In this document: positions 36,110 to 45,220 of the stretch, piece after piece | How positions within the stretch are numbered: position 1 is the stretch's first letter | How the letters are laid out: every line of letters begins with the position of its first letter | Assembly (NCBI GenBank): GCA_028291055.1 | Contig: JAQGIP010000067.1 | Span: 1-64,000 of the forward strand | Direction: 5' to 3' | Length of the DNA: 64,000 nucleotides | Origin: Caulobacter sp. | GTDB lineage: Bacteria; Pseudomonadota; Alphaproteobacteria; Caulobacterales; Caulobacteraceae | Made by a program: the position numbers and the translations under genes | Notes under the pieces: generated by a model | What the model saw: only the letters and a program-made list of their open reading frames with translations | Databases searched by the model: none | Told to the model about the DNA's origin: nothing

Positions 36110-37612
36110 TCAGTCGGAGTTGGAGACATAGCATCGGGCGGCGGTCGGGGCCGCATCCTTGGGCCAGGCGGCGGATGTTGTAATAGCGCGCGCGCTTCTG
36201 AGGCGGTTGGCGTTGACCCAGGTCCAGCCCCGCCAGTCGGCCTGACGCCGTTCGACCTCGGCCAGGGCGACCTGCCGCGCCCAGTCGATCCGCCCCCTGA
36301 ACGCCGGGGCCAGCGGCCGCGCTTCAAGCTGCGTCAGAGGAACCAGCGCCGCCGGCCCCAGGTCGATCAGGTAGCAGAGGTCCAGTTCGACCCCCTGCCC
36401 CCCGGCCTCGCGGGCATGGCGCACATTCCACGACGCCGCGGCCTCGCCGGTATCGATCGCGGCCGCGGCGACCAGCACCAGGCCCAGCGCCAGGGCATTG
36501 GCGTTCAACAGCCAGGCCGCGCTCTTGCCCCTCAACATCCGCCAGAGGATCAGGCCCAGGCCCATCGCAGTCAGGCCCATCCAGACCAGCGCGAAGATGC
36601 GCACCCGCGTCAGGGAATAGGAGTCCACATAGATCTGGGTCCGATGGATGCTCGACGCCACCAGGAACACCGTCTGCACGATCCAGGCGATCACCAGCCA
36701 CCGCACCAGCGGCCGCCTGGCGCCCTCGCTCCCGGGCCGCAACGCGACCAGCACGAACAGCCCGGTCAGCAGCGCTGCCGCCATCAGCGTGTAGGCGCCG
36801 CGATGCGCGTACTCCGCCAGGGTGAATTCGTCCGGCAGCCGCGCCCCACTCCACAGGAAGGCGATGTCGAGCCCGTTTTCCAGAGCGAACAGGGCGTTGA
36901 ACACCACCAGGGAGAGGGTGAGGGATGTGACGGAGACGCCGGGCAGAGGCCTTGTACCCGCCCCCGACGGGATGGCGAACACGCGCCGCGGGGCCTTGGG
37001 GCGCAACAGGCCCCAGACGGCGATCAAGAAGAGCATCGCCATGCCGGCGCGCACGAACAGCTCGCCGCCGATGTGGGGCGCCTCGACGTTGCTGAGCGCC
37101 CGGGCGATCAGCGGGTTGGCGCTGGCGAACAGCATCAGGAACAGGCCGCCGCCGAGCAGCGGCAGGGCGACAATCGGCAGCCAGGGACGCCTGCGGACCC
37201 TGCCCCGGGCCGCGACCCAATGATGGCGGATCATGTCCCGGACCGGGCGCGTGAACGCCGTGATCGCATTGAAGGCAATCCGCTGGCCCCAGCGCCAGAT
37301 GTCGTCGAAGCCGCCCGTCCGTGGAACGAGCACGGCGAAGCTGAGGGCGATGCAGATCAACAGCCAGCCCAACAGGCTCGGCCTATCGACCTGGACCAGC
37401 GCGACGAAGACCGTCACCGCCAAGGCCGCGCCGGCCTGCCGCGACCGGCGCACCGTGGGTTGCGTGGCGAGGATGGTCATGGCCCAGGCGGCGGCGAACA
37501 GGCCGACCGTCCAGCCCTTGTCGTGGGCCCAGAACAGCTGATCGGCCAGCACCACCAGGGCGGCGGCGCCGAAGACCTTGGCCTGGAAACTGAAACGCGA
37601 CCGCGCCGGCAT
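36110..37612 (-). CDS. DUF4173 multi-pass membrane protein
   Basis: A 500-residue protein with about ten or more hydrophobic segments. The core FTLAEYAHRGAYTLMAAALL and the preceding LENGLDIAFLW are characteristic of DUF4173. A soluble C-terminal tail of ~90 residues contains paired Trp residues. It ends about 10 bp before the response regulator start, so the two-component system and this protein are probably one operon, and it may be the target or signal partner. Its function is unknown. Confidence 0.82.
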   Translation of the reverse strand: MPARSRFSFQAKVFGAAALVVLADQLFWAHDKGWTVGLFAAAWAMTILATQPTVRRSRQAGAALAVTVFVALVQVDRPSLLGWLLICIALSFAVLVPRTGGFDDIWRWGQRIAFNAITAFTRPVRDMIRHHWVAARGRVRRRPWLPIVALPLLGGGLFLMLFASANPLIARALSNVEAPHIGGELFVRAGMAMLFLIAVWGLLRPKAPRRVFAIPSGAGTRPLPGVSVTSLTLSLVVFNALFALENGLDIAFLWSGARLPDEFTLAEYAHRGAYTLMAAALLTGLFVLVALRPGSEGARRPLVRWLVIAWIVQTVFLVASSIHRTQIYVDSYSLTRVRIFALVWMGLTAMGLGLILWRMLRGKSAAWLLNANALALGLVLVAAAAIDTGEAAASWNVRHAREAGGQGVELDLCYLIDLGPAALVPLTQLEARPLAPAFRGRIDWARQVALAEVERRQADWRGWTWVNANRLRSARAITTSAAWPKDAAPTAARCYVSNSD

Positions 37613-37715
37613 GGTGCTCTCCCCTTATGCGGGGGAACCATGACGGCGGCCGGTCAAACGACGGCGCGGGGCCGGCGCAGACCGTTACCGGCTTCAGTGC
37701 AGATTCCGTGCAGGC

Positions 37716-38936
37716 CTACTCGGCGGCCATATTGTTATGGGCGCGGGCCAGGATGTCGTCGGCGTTGGCGATGAACTTCTTCACGTTGCGCGCCGCCTGG
37801 CGGATACGGTTCTCATTCTCCACGAGGCCGATGCGCACATAGCCCTCGCCGTATTCGCCGAAGCCGATCCCGGGGGCCACGGCGACGCCGGCCTCCTCGA
37901 TCAGCAGGCGCGAGAACAGCATCGAGCCCGCAGCCTGATAGGCCTCGGGGATTTTTGCCCAGGCGAACATGGAGGCGGGCGGATTGGGGATCTCCCAGCC
38001 GGCGCGCTTCATGGACGAAACCAGGGTGTCGCGGCGCGCCTTGTAGATGCCCCGGATCTCCTCGACGCAGTCCTGGGGCCCGTTCAGGGCCGCGGCGGCC
38101 GCCACCTGGATCGGCAGGAAGGCGCCGTAGTCCAGATAGGACTTCACCCGCGCCAACGCCGCGCAGATACGCGCATTGCCCACTACCATGCCGACCCGCC
38201 AGCCGGCCATGGCGTAGGTCTTCGACAGGGAGTTGACCTCGACCGCGATGTCCTTGGCGCCGTCCACCTGCAGCACAGACGGCGGCGGGTTGTCGTCGAA
38301 ATAGATCTCGGAATAGGCGATGTCGGAGATGACCAGCATCTCGTGCTTCTTCGCCAGGGCAATCGCGTCCTTGTAGAAATCGAGGTCCACCCACTGGGCT
38401 GTCGGGTTGGACGGGTAGCTCAGGATCAGAACGCTGGGCGGCGGCGCCGAATGCTTCACCGCGCGGCTGATGCCGGACAGGTATTCTTCCGGAGACAAGG
38501 CAGGCACGTGGCGGATGACGCCGCCGGCCATGATGAAGCCATAGGCATGGATCGGATAGGCGGGGTTGGGGCAGATGATCACGTCGCCGGGCGCCGTCAG
38601 CGCCTGGGCCAGGTTGGCGAAGCCCTCCTTGGAGCCGAGCGTCGCGATGACCTCGGTCTCGGGGTTCAGCTTCACGCCGAAGCGGCGGCCATAGTAGCCG
38701 GCCATCGCCTTGCGCAGGCCCAGCACGCCCTTGGAGGCCGAATAGCGGCCGGCCTTGGGGTCGCGGGCGGTCTCGACCAGCTTGTCGACGATATGCTTGG
38801 GCGTCGGCATGTCGGGATTGCCCATGCCGAAGTCGATGATGTCGACACCCTTGGCCCGCAGTTGGGCCTTGAGCTTGTTCACTTCCTCGAAGACGTAGGG
38901 CGGGAGGCGGCGGATACGGTGGAAATCGGGAGTCAT
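37716..38936 (-). CDS. alaC: Class I/II aminotransferase, alanine transaminase (AlaC) type
   Basis: A 406-residue fold-type I PLP enzyme. The PLP lysine is in EVNSLSKTYAMAGWR, the substrate Arg is in EGYVRIGLVENE, and SYPSNPTAQWVDLDFY is the conserved NPT segment. The sequence resembles AlaC-type transaminases annotated near hom in many alphaproteobacteria. Some relatives are called LL-diaminopimelate aminotransferases; substrate preference cannot be settled from sequence. The gene is separated from hom by the two-component/DUF4173 group. Confidence 0.9.
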   Translation of the reverse strand: MTPDFHRIRRLPPYVFEEVNKLKAQLRAKGVDIIDFGMGNPDMPTPKHIVDKLVETARDPKAGRYSASKGVLGLRKAMAGYYGRRFGVKLNPETEVIATLGSKEGFANLAQALTAPGDVIICPNPAYPIHAYGFIMAGGVIRHVPALSPEEYLSGISRAVKHSAPPPSVLILSYPSNPTAQWVDLDFYKDAIALAKKHEMLVISDIAYSEIYFDDNPPPSVLQVDGAKDIAVEVNSLSKTYAMAGWRVGMVVGNARICAALARVKSYLDYGAFLPIQVAAAAALNGPQDCVEEIRGIYKARRDTLVSSMKRAGWEIPNPPASMFAWAKIPEAYQAAGSMLFSRLLIEEAGVAVAPGIGFGEYGEGYVRIGLVENENRIRQAARNVKKFIANADDILARAHNNMAAE

Positions 38937-39046
38937 GGTCTCGGGCTCATCTGCGCCGCGCGGCGCGCTGGAGCGAATGGAGCATGGATAGACCCCGCAC
39001 GGGGTCCGGCCAAGCGGCGCTTGGGATGATTATGCCCCCGAAGCCC

Positions 39047-39538
39047 CTAATGAGGCCGCGGAGGCGGGGTAGCTCGCGCGCGGGCGGCCTTCACGAAGGC
39101 GGCGGATGCGGCAATCTCCGCGGCGGTCGGCGGCGTGGCCGAGGCGGCGTCGAGCTTGCCGCGCGTATTGGCCGCGAAGCCGTCGGTGTCGTTCAGGGTG
39201 AAGGTGTCGGGCGCGGACTCACGCGCCAACTGGGCACCCGCGGACTTCAGCGCCAGCACGGAGCGGCGCCATTCGGTGGGGGTGCGCACGTCGGTGGGTA
39301 TGGTTGGAATGTCCTGGAAGCTGGGCATCTTGCCCGGCTCGGCGGCCACGCGGGCGATCGCGGCCGAGGCGGCGGGCCCGGCATCGATTCGCTGGTCGGT
39401 GCCGGCGGTGGCGCGGTTGAGCTGGGCGCTCGGCTTCTCATCATCAGGGAGGCTGACACAGCCGCACAGGGCTGCCGCCAACCCGGTCAGGGCTGCGATC
39501 GGCGCCATATGGCTCAAAATTCGCGCGACAACGTTCAT
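39047..39538 (-). CDS. Putative lipoprotein of unknown function
   Basis: A 163-residue protein. The start at 39538 gives a signal peptide (residues ~8-26) ending in LAAALCGC, a plausible lipobox with Cys27 as the lipidation site. The mature part is Ala/Thr-rich, with WRRSVLALKSAGAQLARES and repeated TPP near the C-terminus, predicted largely helical. No family was recognised. It is divergent from phaC. Confidence 0.65.
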   Translation of the reverse strand: MNVVARILSHMAPIAALTGLAAALCGCVSLPDDEKPSAQLNRATAGTDQRIDAGPAASAAIARVAAEPGKMPSFQDIPTIPTDVRTPTEWRRSVLALKSAGAQLARESAPDTFTLNDTDGFAANTRGKLDAASATPPTAAEIAASAAFVKAARARATPPPRPH

Positions 39539-39617
39539 CTGGGGTCCGGTCTTATGCCATGATCGCGGCAAGCGAAAGGCCACGCCTTCCGGCACAGGCC
39601 TTCACGGGAGAAAGCGC

Positions 39618-41657
39618 ATGGATGACAGCCCCTCGCCAGCCAGCATCCGCGGTGCGAAGAAGACATCGGCCAAGGCCGTGAAACCCGCCGCGGCCAAGGT
39701 CCCCCCGATGGCGAAGGCCGAGACCGTCACGGCCAAAACCGCCGCCAAGGCAGCCGCGCCGGTAAAGGCCAAGGTCCCGCCGAAGCCGAAGCCGAAGGCC
39801 GCCGCCCCGAAGCCCGCCCCGAAAGCCAGCCAACCCCCTCCCCCCTTCACGGCCGCCGCGCCGGATCCGGCCGGCTTCATGTCCGCCGACCAGCGCGCCG
39901 CGATGGAGAAGCTGTCGACCAACCTCGCGCGCGCCGCGCTGACGGCCCAGGGCGCCATCGCCGAGGCGGCCCTGCGCCAGGCCGACGCCCCGGCCGCGCT
40001 GAACGCCGACCCCTTCCACGTGGCTCCGGCGCTGGGCGAGGTGATGACCCGGCTGGCCTCCCAGCCCGACCGGCTGCTGCGCGCCCAGGCCGACCTGACC
40101 ACCCGCTATATGGACCTGTGGCAGCAGACCACGCGGCGGATGACCGGCGAGGCGGCCCAGGCGGTGGTCGAACCGGCCAAGGGCGACAAGCGCTTCAACG
40201 ATCCGGACTGGTCGGCCAATCCCGTGTTCGACGTCATGAAGCAGTCCTATCTGCTGACCACCAACTGGCTGAACGAACTGGTCGCGGGCGTGGAGGACAT
40301 CGAGCCGCTGCAAAAGCGCCGCGTCGAGTTCTTCATGAAGATGCTGACCGACGCCTTCAGCCCCTCCAACTTCCTGCTCTCCAACCCCGCAGCCCTGCGC
40401 GAGATGGTGGCCAGCGGCGGCGAGAGCCTGGCGCGCGGCATGGAGAATTTCGCCGCCGACCTGGAGCGGGGCGGCGGCCAGCTGGCCATCAGCCAGACCG
40501 ACATGGAACAGTTCAAGGTCGGCGAGAACGTCGCCACCGCGCCGGGCAAGGTCGTCTATCAGAACGACATCCTGCAGCTGCTGCAGTTCGACGCCACGAC
40601 AGACCAGGTGCGCGAGATCCCGCTGCTGCTGTTCACGCCCTGGATCAACAAATACTACATCACCGACCTGCGCTCCGATAACTCCCTGATCCGCTGGCTG
40701 TCGGGCCAGGGCTTTACGGTGTTCGTCACCTCCTGGGTCAACCCGGACGAGACGCTCGCCGCCAAGACCTTCGAGGACTACATGTTCGAGGGCATCTATG
40801 ACGCCACCCAGCAGGTGATGAAGCAGGCGGGCGTGACCCAAGTAAACACCGTCGGCTACTGCATCGGCGGCACGCTGCTGTCCTGCGCGCTGGCCCACAT
40901 GGCCGCCAAGGGGGAGACGCGGATCAACTCCGCCACCTTCTTCGCCGCCCAGCAGGACTTCGCCGAAGCCGGCGACCTGCGCATGTTCGTCAACGACGAG
41001 TGGCTGAAGGACATCGAACAGCAGATGGACGCGGCGGGCGGCTTCCTGCCGTCGAAGTCGATGGCCGACACCTTCAACATGCTGCGCGGCAACGACCTGA
41101 TCTGGTCGTTCTTCGTGAACAACTACCTGATGGGCAAGGAGCCCAAGCCCTTCGACCTGCTGTTCTGGAATTCCGACCAGACCCGCATGCCCAAGGCGCT
41201 GCACCTCTTCTATCTGCGCCACTTCTACAAGGACAACGCGCTCTCCACCGGCAACCTGGAGCTGGGCGGCGTGAAGCTGGACCTCGGTAGGGTGAAGACG
41301 CCCGTCTACGTCCAGTCGTCGCGCGAGGACCACATCGCCCCCATGCGCAGCGTCTATCGCGGCGCGCGCCTGTTCGGCGGCGACACCCACTTCACCCTGG
41401 CCGGCTCGGGCCACATCGCCGGGGTGATCAACCACCCGGACGCCAAGAAGTACCAGCACTGGACCAACGACGCCCTGCCCCCGACCGTCGATGAATGGAT
41501 CGCGGGCGCTCAGGAACACGCGGGTTCCTGGTGGCCGCATTGGGCCAAATGGCTGAACGAGCGCTCGGGCAAGATGGTCCCGGCCCGCGACCCGACCAAG
41601 GGGCCGCTGAAGCCAATGGAAAACGCCCCGGGGAGCTTCGTGAAGGTGAAGTCTTGA
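39618..41657 (+). CDS. phaC: Class I poly(3-hydroxyalkanoate) synthase PhaC with basic N-terminal extension
   Basis: A 679-residue enzyme that polymerises hydroxyacyl-CoA into PHA granules. The conserved core begins near residue 185 (PhaC_N: NDPDWSANPVFD) and the catalytic Cys415 lies in the lipase-box-like GYCIGG; Asp in SREDHIAPM and His in GSGHIAGV complete the triad. Residues ~12-80 are an Ala/Lys/Pro-rich tract resembling histone-H1-like or PhaF-type tails, so the protein is ~90 residues longer than usual class I synthases. The ATG at 39618 has GGGAGAA 6 bp upstream. The last 81 bp recur downstream as a remnant. Confidence 0.96.
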   Translation: MDDSPSPASIRGAKKTSAKAVKPAAAKVPPMAKAETVTAKTAAKAAAPVKAKVPPKPKPKAAAPKPAPKASQPPPPFTAAAPDPAGFMSADQRAAMEKLSTNLARAALTAQGAIAEAALRQADAPAALNADPFHVAPALGEVMTRLASQPDRLLRAQADLTTRYMDLWQQTTRRMTGEAAQAVVEPAKGDKRFNDPDWSANPVFDVMKQSYLLTTNWLNELVAGVEDIEPLQKRRVEFFMKMLTDAFSPSNFLLSNPAALREMVASGGESLARGMENFAADLERGGGQLAISQTDMEQFKVGENVATAPGKVVYQNDILQLLQFDATTDQVREIPLLLFTPWINKYYITDLRSDNSLIRWLSGQGFTVFVTSWVNPDETLAAKTFEDYMFEGIYDATQQVMKQAGVTQVNTVGYCIGGTLLSCALAHMAAKGETRINSATFFAAQQDFAEAGDLRMFVNDEWLKDIEQQMDAAGGFLPSKSMADTFNMLRGNDLIWSFFVNNYLMGKEPKPFDLLFWNSDQTRMPKALHLFYLRHFYKDNALSTGNLELGGVKLDLGRVKTPVYVQSSREDHIAPMRSVYRGARLFGGDTHFTLAGSGHIAGVINHPDAKKYQHWTNDALPPTVDEWIAGAQEHAGSWWPHWAKWLNERSGKMVPARDPTKGPLKPMENAPGSFVKVKS

Positions 41658-42112
41658 GGCGGTTGGTCGTCGCGTTCGCTCTGACGGCGGTCCTGGTCGG
41701 CGCAACGGGATCAGCCGAGGCACAGGGCGGCTTCGCGCCGGTCGGTGTCATCCTCACCGCCGAACAGGCGAGCCGGGATGCGACCTTCATTCCCGGCGGC
41801 AAGCCCTATTGGACGCCGACGCTTATGGATGTCGGCGAAGCCGAAACGGCCCTCGGGCCCTACCTCCGTAAGGCCGCGCTTCCCGAGCGGGCGGTTGGAC
41901 TGGTGGACAAGGCCGGCCGCTATCGCAAGCAGTTCGTGGGGGTCACTATGAGCGGCCGCCGAATTCTTCTGCTCAACGCGGTCTGCGACGCCTCCATCAA
42001 TCTTCATGATCACTACGTCATCGTGGCCGATGGCGGAGACTGCTTCTTCCAAGCCTTCTATGACATCGACACTCATCGCTTCGTCGGGATTGATGTGAAC
42101 GGCCTCGGCTGA
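41654..42112 (+). CDS. Small exported protein of unknown function
   Basis: A 152-residue protein starting at a TTG that overlaps the phaC stop (TTGA), with AAGGTGAA upstream. A signal peptide (residues ~4-24, ending SAEAQ) is followed by a compact domain with the motifs YWTPTLMDV, RYRKQFVGVTM, LLNAVCDAS and GGDCFFQAFYD, ending in VNGLG. The two Cys could form a disulfide. I believe similar short secreted proteins exist in other proteobacteria but know no function. It is likely coupled to phaC translation and to the phosphatase 4 bp downstream. Confidence 0.75.
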   Translation: MRRLVVAFALTAVLVGATGSAEAQGGFAPVGVILTAEQASRDATFIPGGKPYWTPTLMDVGEAETALGPYLRKAALPERAVGLVDKAGRYRKQFVGVTMSGRRILLLNAVCDASINLHDHYVIVADGGDCFFQAFYDIDTHRFVGIDVNGLG

Positions 42113-42115
42113 CCC

Positions 42116-42634
42116 ATGACCCTCTACAGGATCGAACAGCCCGGCCCGGGCGGCCTGGCCATCGTCAGCCGGCCCCAGCTGTTTGCCGGCGCCACGGACG
42201 TGGCTGATTGGAAGGCCGCGGGCGTCACCCATGCGGTCAGTCTGGTTGAAGACCACGAAATCCTGGCGCTCGGCCTGGAGAAGGAGGCCGAGGCCTGCGC
42301 CGAACAGGGCATCACCTTCGAGCGCTTCCCCATCGCCGACCGGGGCCTGCCGGAATCGATGACGCGGCTAAACGACCTGGCCGAGCGCGCCCAGGCCATC
42401 ATCAAGGCCGGCGGATCAGTCGCCGTGCACTGCCGCGCGGGGATCGGGCGCTCCGGGCTGACATCAGCCAGTATCCTGGTGGCCGCCGGCATGCTCGCCG
42501 ACGAGGCGTTCGAGCGGATCGCGGCGGCACGGGGCGTGCCGGTGCCCGATACCGAAGCGCAGCGCGCCTGGGTCGGAGAGTTCGCGGCCTATCGGCGCGA
42601 TGCGGTCAGCGCAGCGTCGGTGTTCAGAGCCTAA
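42116..42634 (+). CDS. Protein-tyrosine / dual-specificity phosphatase family protein
   Basis: A 172-residue cysteine phosphatase. The P-loop HCRAGIGRSG has the CX5R signature (Cys106, Arg112) and FPIADRGLP supplies the general acid Asp75. There is no signal peptide, so it is cytoplasmic. It follows the small exported protein gene after 3 bp and precedes the phaC-tail remnant by 7 bp. Its substrate is unknown. Confidence 0.88.
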   Translation: MTLYRIEQPGPGGLAIVSRPQLFAGATDVADWKAAGVTHAVSLVEDHEILALGLEKEAEACAEQGITFERFPIADRGLPESMTRLNDLAERAQAIIKAGGSVAVHCRAGIGRSGLTSASILVAAGMLADEAFERIAAARGVPVPDTEAQRAWVGEFAAYRRDAVSAASVFRA

Positions 42635-42641
42635 CAGACTG

Positions 42642-42722
42642 ATCCCGCCACGAGATCTGACCAAGGGACCGCTGAAGCCGATCGAAGACGCGCAGGGGAG
42701 CTTCGTGAAGGTGAAATCCTAG
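42642..42722 (+). pseudogene. Remnant: second copy of the phaC 3' end (27 codons)
   Basis: The 81 bp align without gaps to the last 81 bp of phaC (41577-41657), both ending in a stop codon (TAG here, TGA in phaC). By my count 65 of 81 bases and 20 of 26 residues match, including the identical ends GSFVKVKS and TKGPLKP. Ten of the 21 differing codons or fewer change the residue, and most substitutions fall at third positions, which implies divergence while the source gene was still functional. No start codon or upstream phaC sequence is attached. It directly follows the phosphatase stop. Confidence 0.85.
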
Positions 42723-42803
42723 ATGTCGTTCCGCCCCTCCCCACAGACGCGCACGCGCGCGTCGCTGGGGGGAGGCTTCGCAAGGGGAATGGATCGCGCC
42801 GAC

Positions 42804-43709
42804 CTAAGCCGCCGAGCGGTGCCACGCATAGAGGGCGTCCGGCGTCTTCTCCTCGTTGCCGGCGCCGTCCGTCAGCCGCACCAGCCTGAAGTCGCGGGCC
42901 TCGTAGAAGCCGCGGGCGCGGGCGTTGCCCTGGAAGGTCCACAGCTGCAGGTCGTTGGCGCGGGCCTTGGCCAGCAGGATCAGCGAGGAGCCGACGCCCT
43001 TGCCCTGGGCGGCGGGGTGGACGTCGAGGTGGGCGATCCAGCCGGGCTTGAGCGCGATATAGCCGTTGATCGCGCCGTCGTCGGCGGTGGAGACCCAGAC
43101 CTCCTGGTTAGGCACCACCTGATCGCGGAAAAAGGCCAGGTCTTCGGCCGGGGTGTGCAATTCGGGCAGCCAGGGCAGGTCCGTGCGCATGGCCAGCCGA
43201 TGCAAGATGGCGATGGCCTTGGCGTCCTCCACCGTGGCGCGGCGCAGCCGCGTGGGCAGGACCAGGCGCGGACGCTCCCAGCCGATGCCGTTGCCCGGCG
43301 GGGTGACGCCGGAGTCGAGCGCGCCCATGCGGCGATAGAAGCCGGCGGACTCGGGGTTGGAGCTGATGATCACCCGGCGCGCGCCAAGATCACGCGCCCG
43401 CTGCCGCATGTGGGCGAACAGCTTGCGGCCGACGCCCGTGCCCTGATGAGCGTTGCTGGTGAAAAAGAGGTCGAGTTCCTGGTGCGCCGCGCCCGCCGCG
43501 TCGGTGTGGGGGATCAGCTGATAGAAGCCGGCGATCGCGCCGTCGTCAGCCTCCAGCACCCAGGCCTCGTGGTCATCGGCGGGCACGCTCCAGCCTTCCG
43601 CGAAGGCCTTGATCATGGCGCGGGCGGCCGGACGCTCGTAGCCATTGGAAGCCTGCATCATCAATTTCAGCGCCGGCGTGTCGGCCGGCGCGGCCTTGCG
43701 CGGAGTCAA
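42804..43709 (-). CDS. Double-GNAT acetyltransferase
   Basis: A 301-residue protein with two GNAT folds: residues ~4-140 with acetyl-CoA loop [11 protein letters not shown], and ~150-300 with [12 protein letters not shown]. The TTG at 43709 overlaps the argC stop (TTGA) and has GAAGGCGA upstream; it keeps the first beta strand intact, whereas the ATG at 43661 would remove it. The longer open frame to 44660 only shadows argC. Coupling to argC hints at amino acid metabolism, but substrates are unknown. Confidence 0.85.
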   Translation of the reverse strand: MTPRKAAPADTPALKLMMQASNGYERPAARAMIKAFAEGWSVPADDHEAWVLEADDGAIAGFYQLIPHTDAAGAAHQELDLFFTSNAHQGTGVGRKLFAHMRQRARDLGARRVIISSNPESAGFYRRMGALDSGVTPPGNGIGWERPRLVLPTRLRRATVEDAKAIAILHRLAMRTDLPWLPELHTPAEDLAFFRDQVVPNQEVWVSTADDGAINGYIALKPGWIAHLDVHPAAQGKGVGSSLILLAKARANDLQLWTFQGNARARGFYEARDFRLVRLTDGAGNEEKTPDALYAWHRSAA

Positions 43710-44653
43710 ATGCCGTCGCCTTCGTCGAGCCCCAGCATCAGGTTGAGGTTCTGGACCGCCGCGCCCGAGGCGCCCTTGCCCAGGTTGTCGAGCAGGGCCA
43801 CCAGCCGCGCCTGGCCGGTTTCCTGGGAACCGAACACGAACAACCGCATCTTGTTGGTGCCGTTCAGGCCCTCGGGATCCAGTGTGGTCAGCGCCCTGGC
43901 CTCCGACATCGACACGACCTCGACGAACTGCTCGCCGCGATAGGCCTTGGCGTAGATGTCGTGCAGGTCGTTCAAGGACGGCTCGCCCGGCAGCTGGGTC
44001 AGGTGCAGCGGCAGCTCGACGATCATACCCTGGCGATAGCGCCCGACAGCGGGGGTGAAGATGGGGCGCGTCAGCAGACCGCCGTGGATCTGCATCTCCG
44101 GCACATGCTTGTGGCCCAGGCCCAGGGAATAGATGCGGTAGGGGACCTTGGTATAGTTGGCTGATCCCTCGTCCTCGAACTCCGCGATCATCTGCTTGCC
44201 GCCGCCAGAGTAGCCGGACACGGCGTTGACGCTGACGGGCCAGTCGTTGGGCAGCAGGCCGGAGGCGACCAGGGGCCGGATCAGGGCGATGGCGCCGGTG
44301 GAATAGCAGCCCGGATTGGAGACCCGCGTCGATTCCTTGATCAGCTTGCGCTGGCCCTTGCACATCTCCGGGAAGCCGAAGGCCCAGCCCTCGGCCGTGC
44401 GGTGAGCGGTGGAGGCGTCGATCACCTTGGTCTTGCGGTTCTCGATCAGGGCCACCGCCTCGCGCGCCGCGTCGTCGGGCAGGCACAGGATGACCAGGTC
44501 GGCGCTGTTGAGTATCTCGCGCCGCGCGCCCAGGTCCTTGCGGCGTTCCGGATCGATGGAAACCAGCTGGATGTCGCGGCGGTCGCTCAGGCGTTCGCGA
44601 ATCTGCAGGCCCGTGGTGCCCGCTTCCCCGTCGATGAAAACCTTGTGAGCCAT
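43706..44653 (-). CDS. argC: N-acetyl-gamma-glutamyl-phosphate reductase
   Basis: A 315-residue enzyme of arginine synthesis, the short type found in alphaproteobacteria. The NADP motif is [10 protein letters not shown] and the catalytic Cys116 is in [10 protein letters not shown]; His in KHVPEMQ is also family-typical. It lies downstream of rpsI on the same strand, with a terminator-like hairpin between them, and its stop overlaps the GNAT start. Confidence 0.96.
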   Translation of the reverse strand: MAHKVFIDGEAGTTGLQIRERLSDRRDIQLVSIDPERRKDLGARREILNSADLVILCLPDDAAREAVALIENRKTKVIDASTAHRTAEGWAFGFPEMCKGQRKLIKESTRVSNPGCYSTGAIALIRPLVASGLLPNDWPVSVNAVSGYSGGGKQMIAEFEDEGSANYTKVPYRIYSLGLGHKHVPEMQIHGGLLTRPIFTPAVGRYRQGMIVELPLHLTQLPGEPSLNDLHDIYAKAYRGEQFVEVVSMSEARALTTLDPEGLNGTNKMRLFVFGSQETGQARLVALLDNLGKGASGAAVQNLNLMLGLDEGDGI

Positions 44654-44679
44654 GGCTCATACTCCGCCGCAGATAGAGA

Positions 44680-44709
44680 AAGGGCGCCTCGGTTGCCCGA
44701 AGCGCCCTT
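44680..44709 (-). terminator. Intrinsic-type terminator after rpsI
   Basis: A GC-rich hairpin with outer arms AAGGGCGC (44680-44687) and GCGCCCTT (44702-44709) and an inner TCGG/CCGA stem. On the minus strand it is followed by a T/C-rich stretch (TTTCTCTATC). It would separate the ribosomal protein operon from argC. Confidence 0.65.
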
Positions 44710-44735
44710 CCGTAACGCGAGAAAAGCTCGCGCGA

Positions 44736-45218
44736 CTAGCGCTTCGAGAACTGGAAGGAACGACGGGCCTTGGCCTTGCCGTACTTCTTACGCTCAACGA
44801 CGCGGCTGTCGCGGGTCAGGAAGCCGTGCGGCTTCAGGACCGGGCGCAGGCCGGGCTCATAATAGGTCAGGGCCTTGGACAGGCCGTGACGCACGGCGCC
44901 GGCCTGGCCGGAGAGGCCGGAGCCTTCCACCGTGACGGTGACGTCGAACTGGCCCAGGCGGTCGGTCACCTGCAGCGGCTGCGCGATCATCATGCGCAGC
45001 ACGGGGCGGGCGAAATAGACTTCCTGGTCACGGCCGTTGATCGTGATCGTACCCTTGCCGGGCTTGATCCAGACGCGGGCGATGGCGTTCTTGCGCTTGC
45101 CGGTCGCATAGGCGCGGCCTTGGGCGTCGATGATGGGCTCGCGGACGACGGCCTCGGGAGACGAGGACATGCTTTGCAGCGCGTCGAAACCGGTCGCCAC
45201 TTCGGGGGTGTCGCTCAT
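44736..45218 (-). CDS. rpsI: 30S ribosomal protein S9
   Basis: A 160-residue protein. The S9 core begins at [18 protein letters not shown], and the C-terminus ends [11 protein letters not shown], the tail that contacts P-site tRNA. The ~30-residue N-terminal extension is usual in alphaproteobacteria. It starts 2 bp after the rplM stop. Confidence 0.98.
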   Translation of the reverse strand: MSDTPEVATGFDALQSMSSSPEAVVREPIIDAQGRAYATGKRKNAIARVWIKPGKGTITINGRDQEVYFARPVLRMMIAQPLQVTDRLGQFDVTVTVEGSGLSGQAGAVRHGLSKALTYYEPGLRPVLKPHGFLTRDSRVVERKKYGKAKARRSFQFSKR

Positions 45219-45220
45219 GG

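Noticed and set aside
38991-39006. GACCCC-GCAC-GGGGTC hairpin between alaC and the lipoprotein gene as a terminator
   Set aside because: The stem is only 6 bp and no T-run follows on either strand.
43710-44660. In-frame extension of the GNAT gene to 44660
   Set aside because: It lies in a shadow frame of argC and carries no conserved residues. The TTG at 43709 overlapping the argC stop explains the start.
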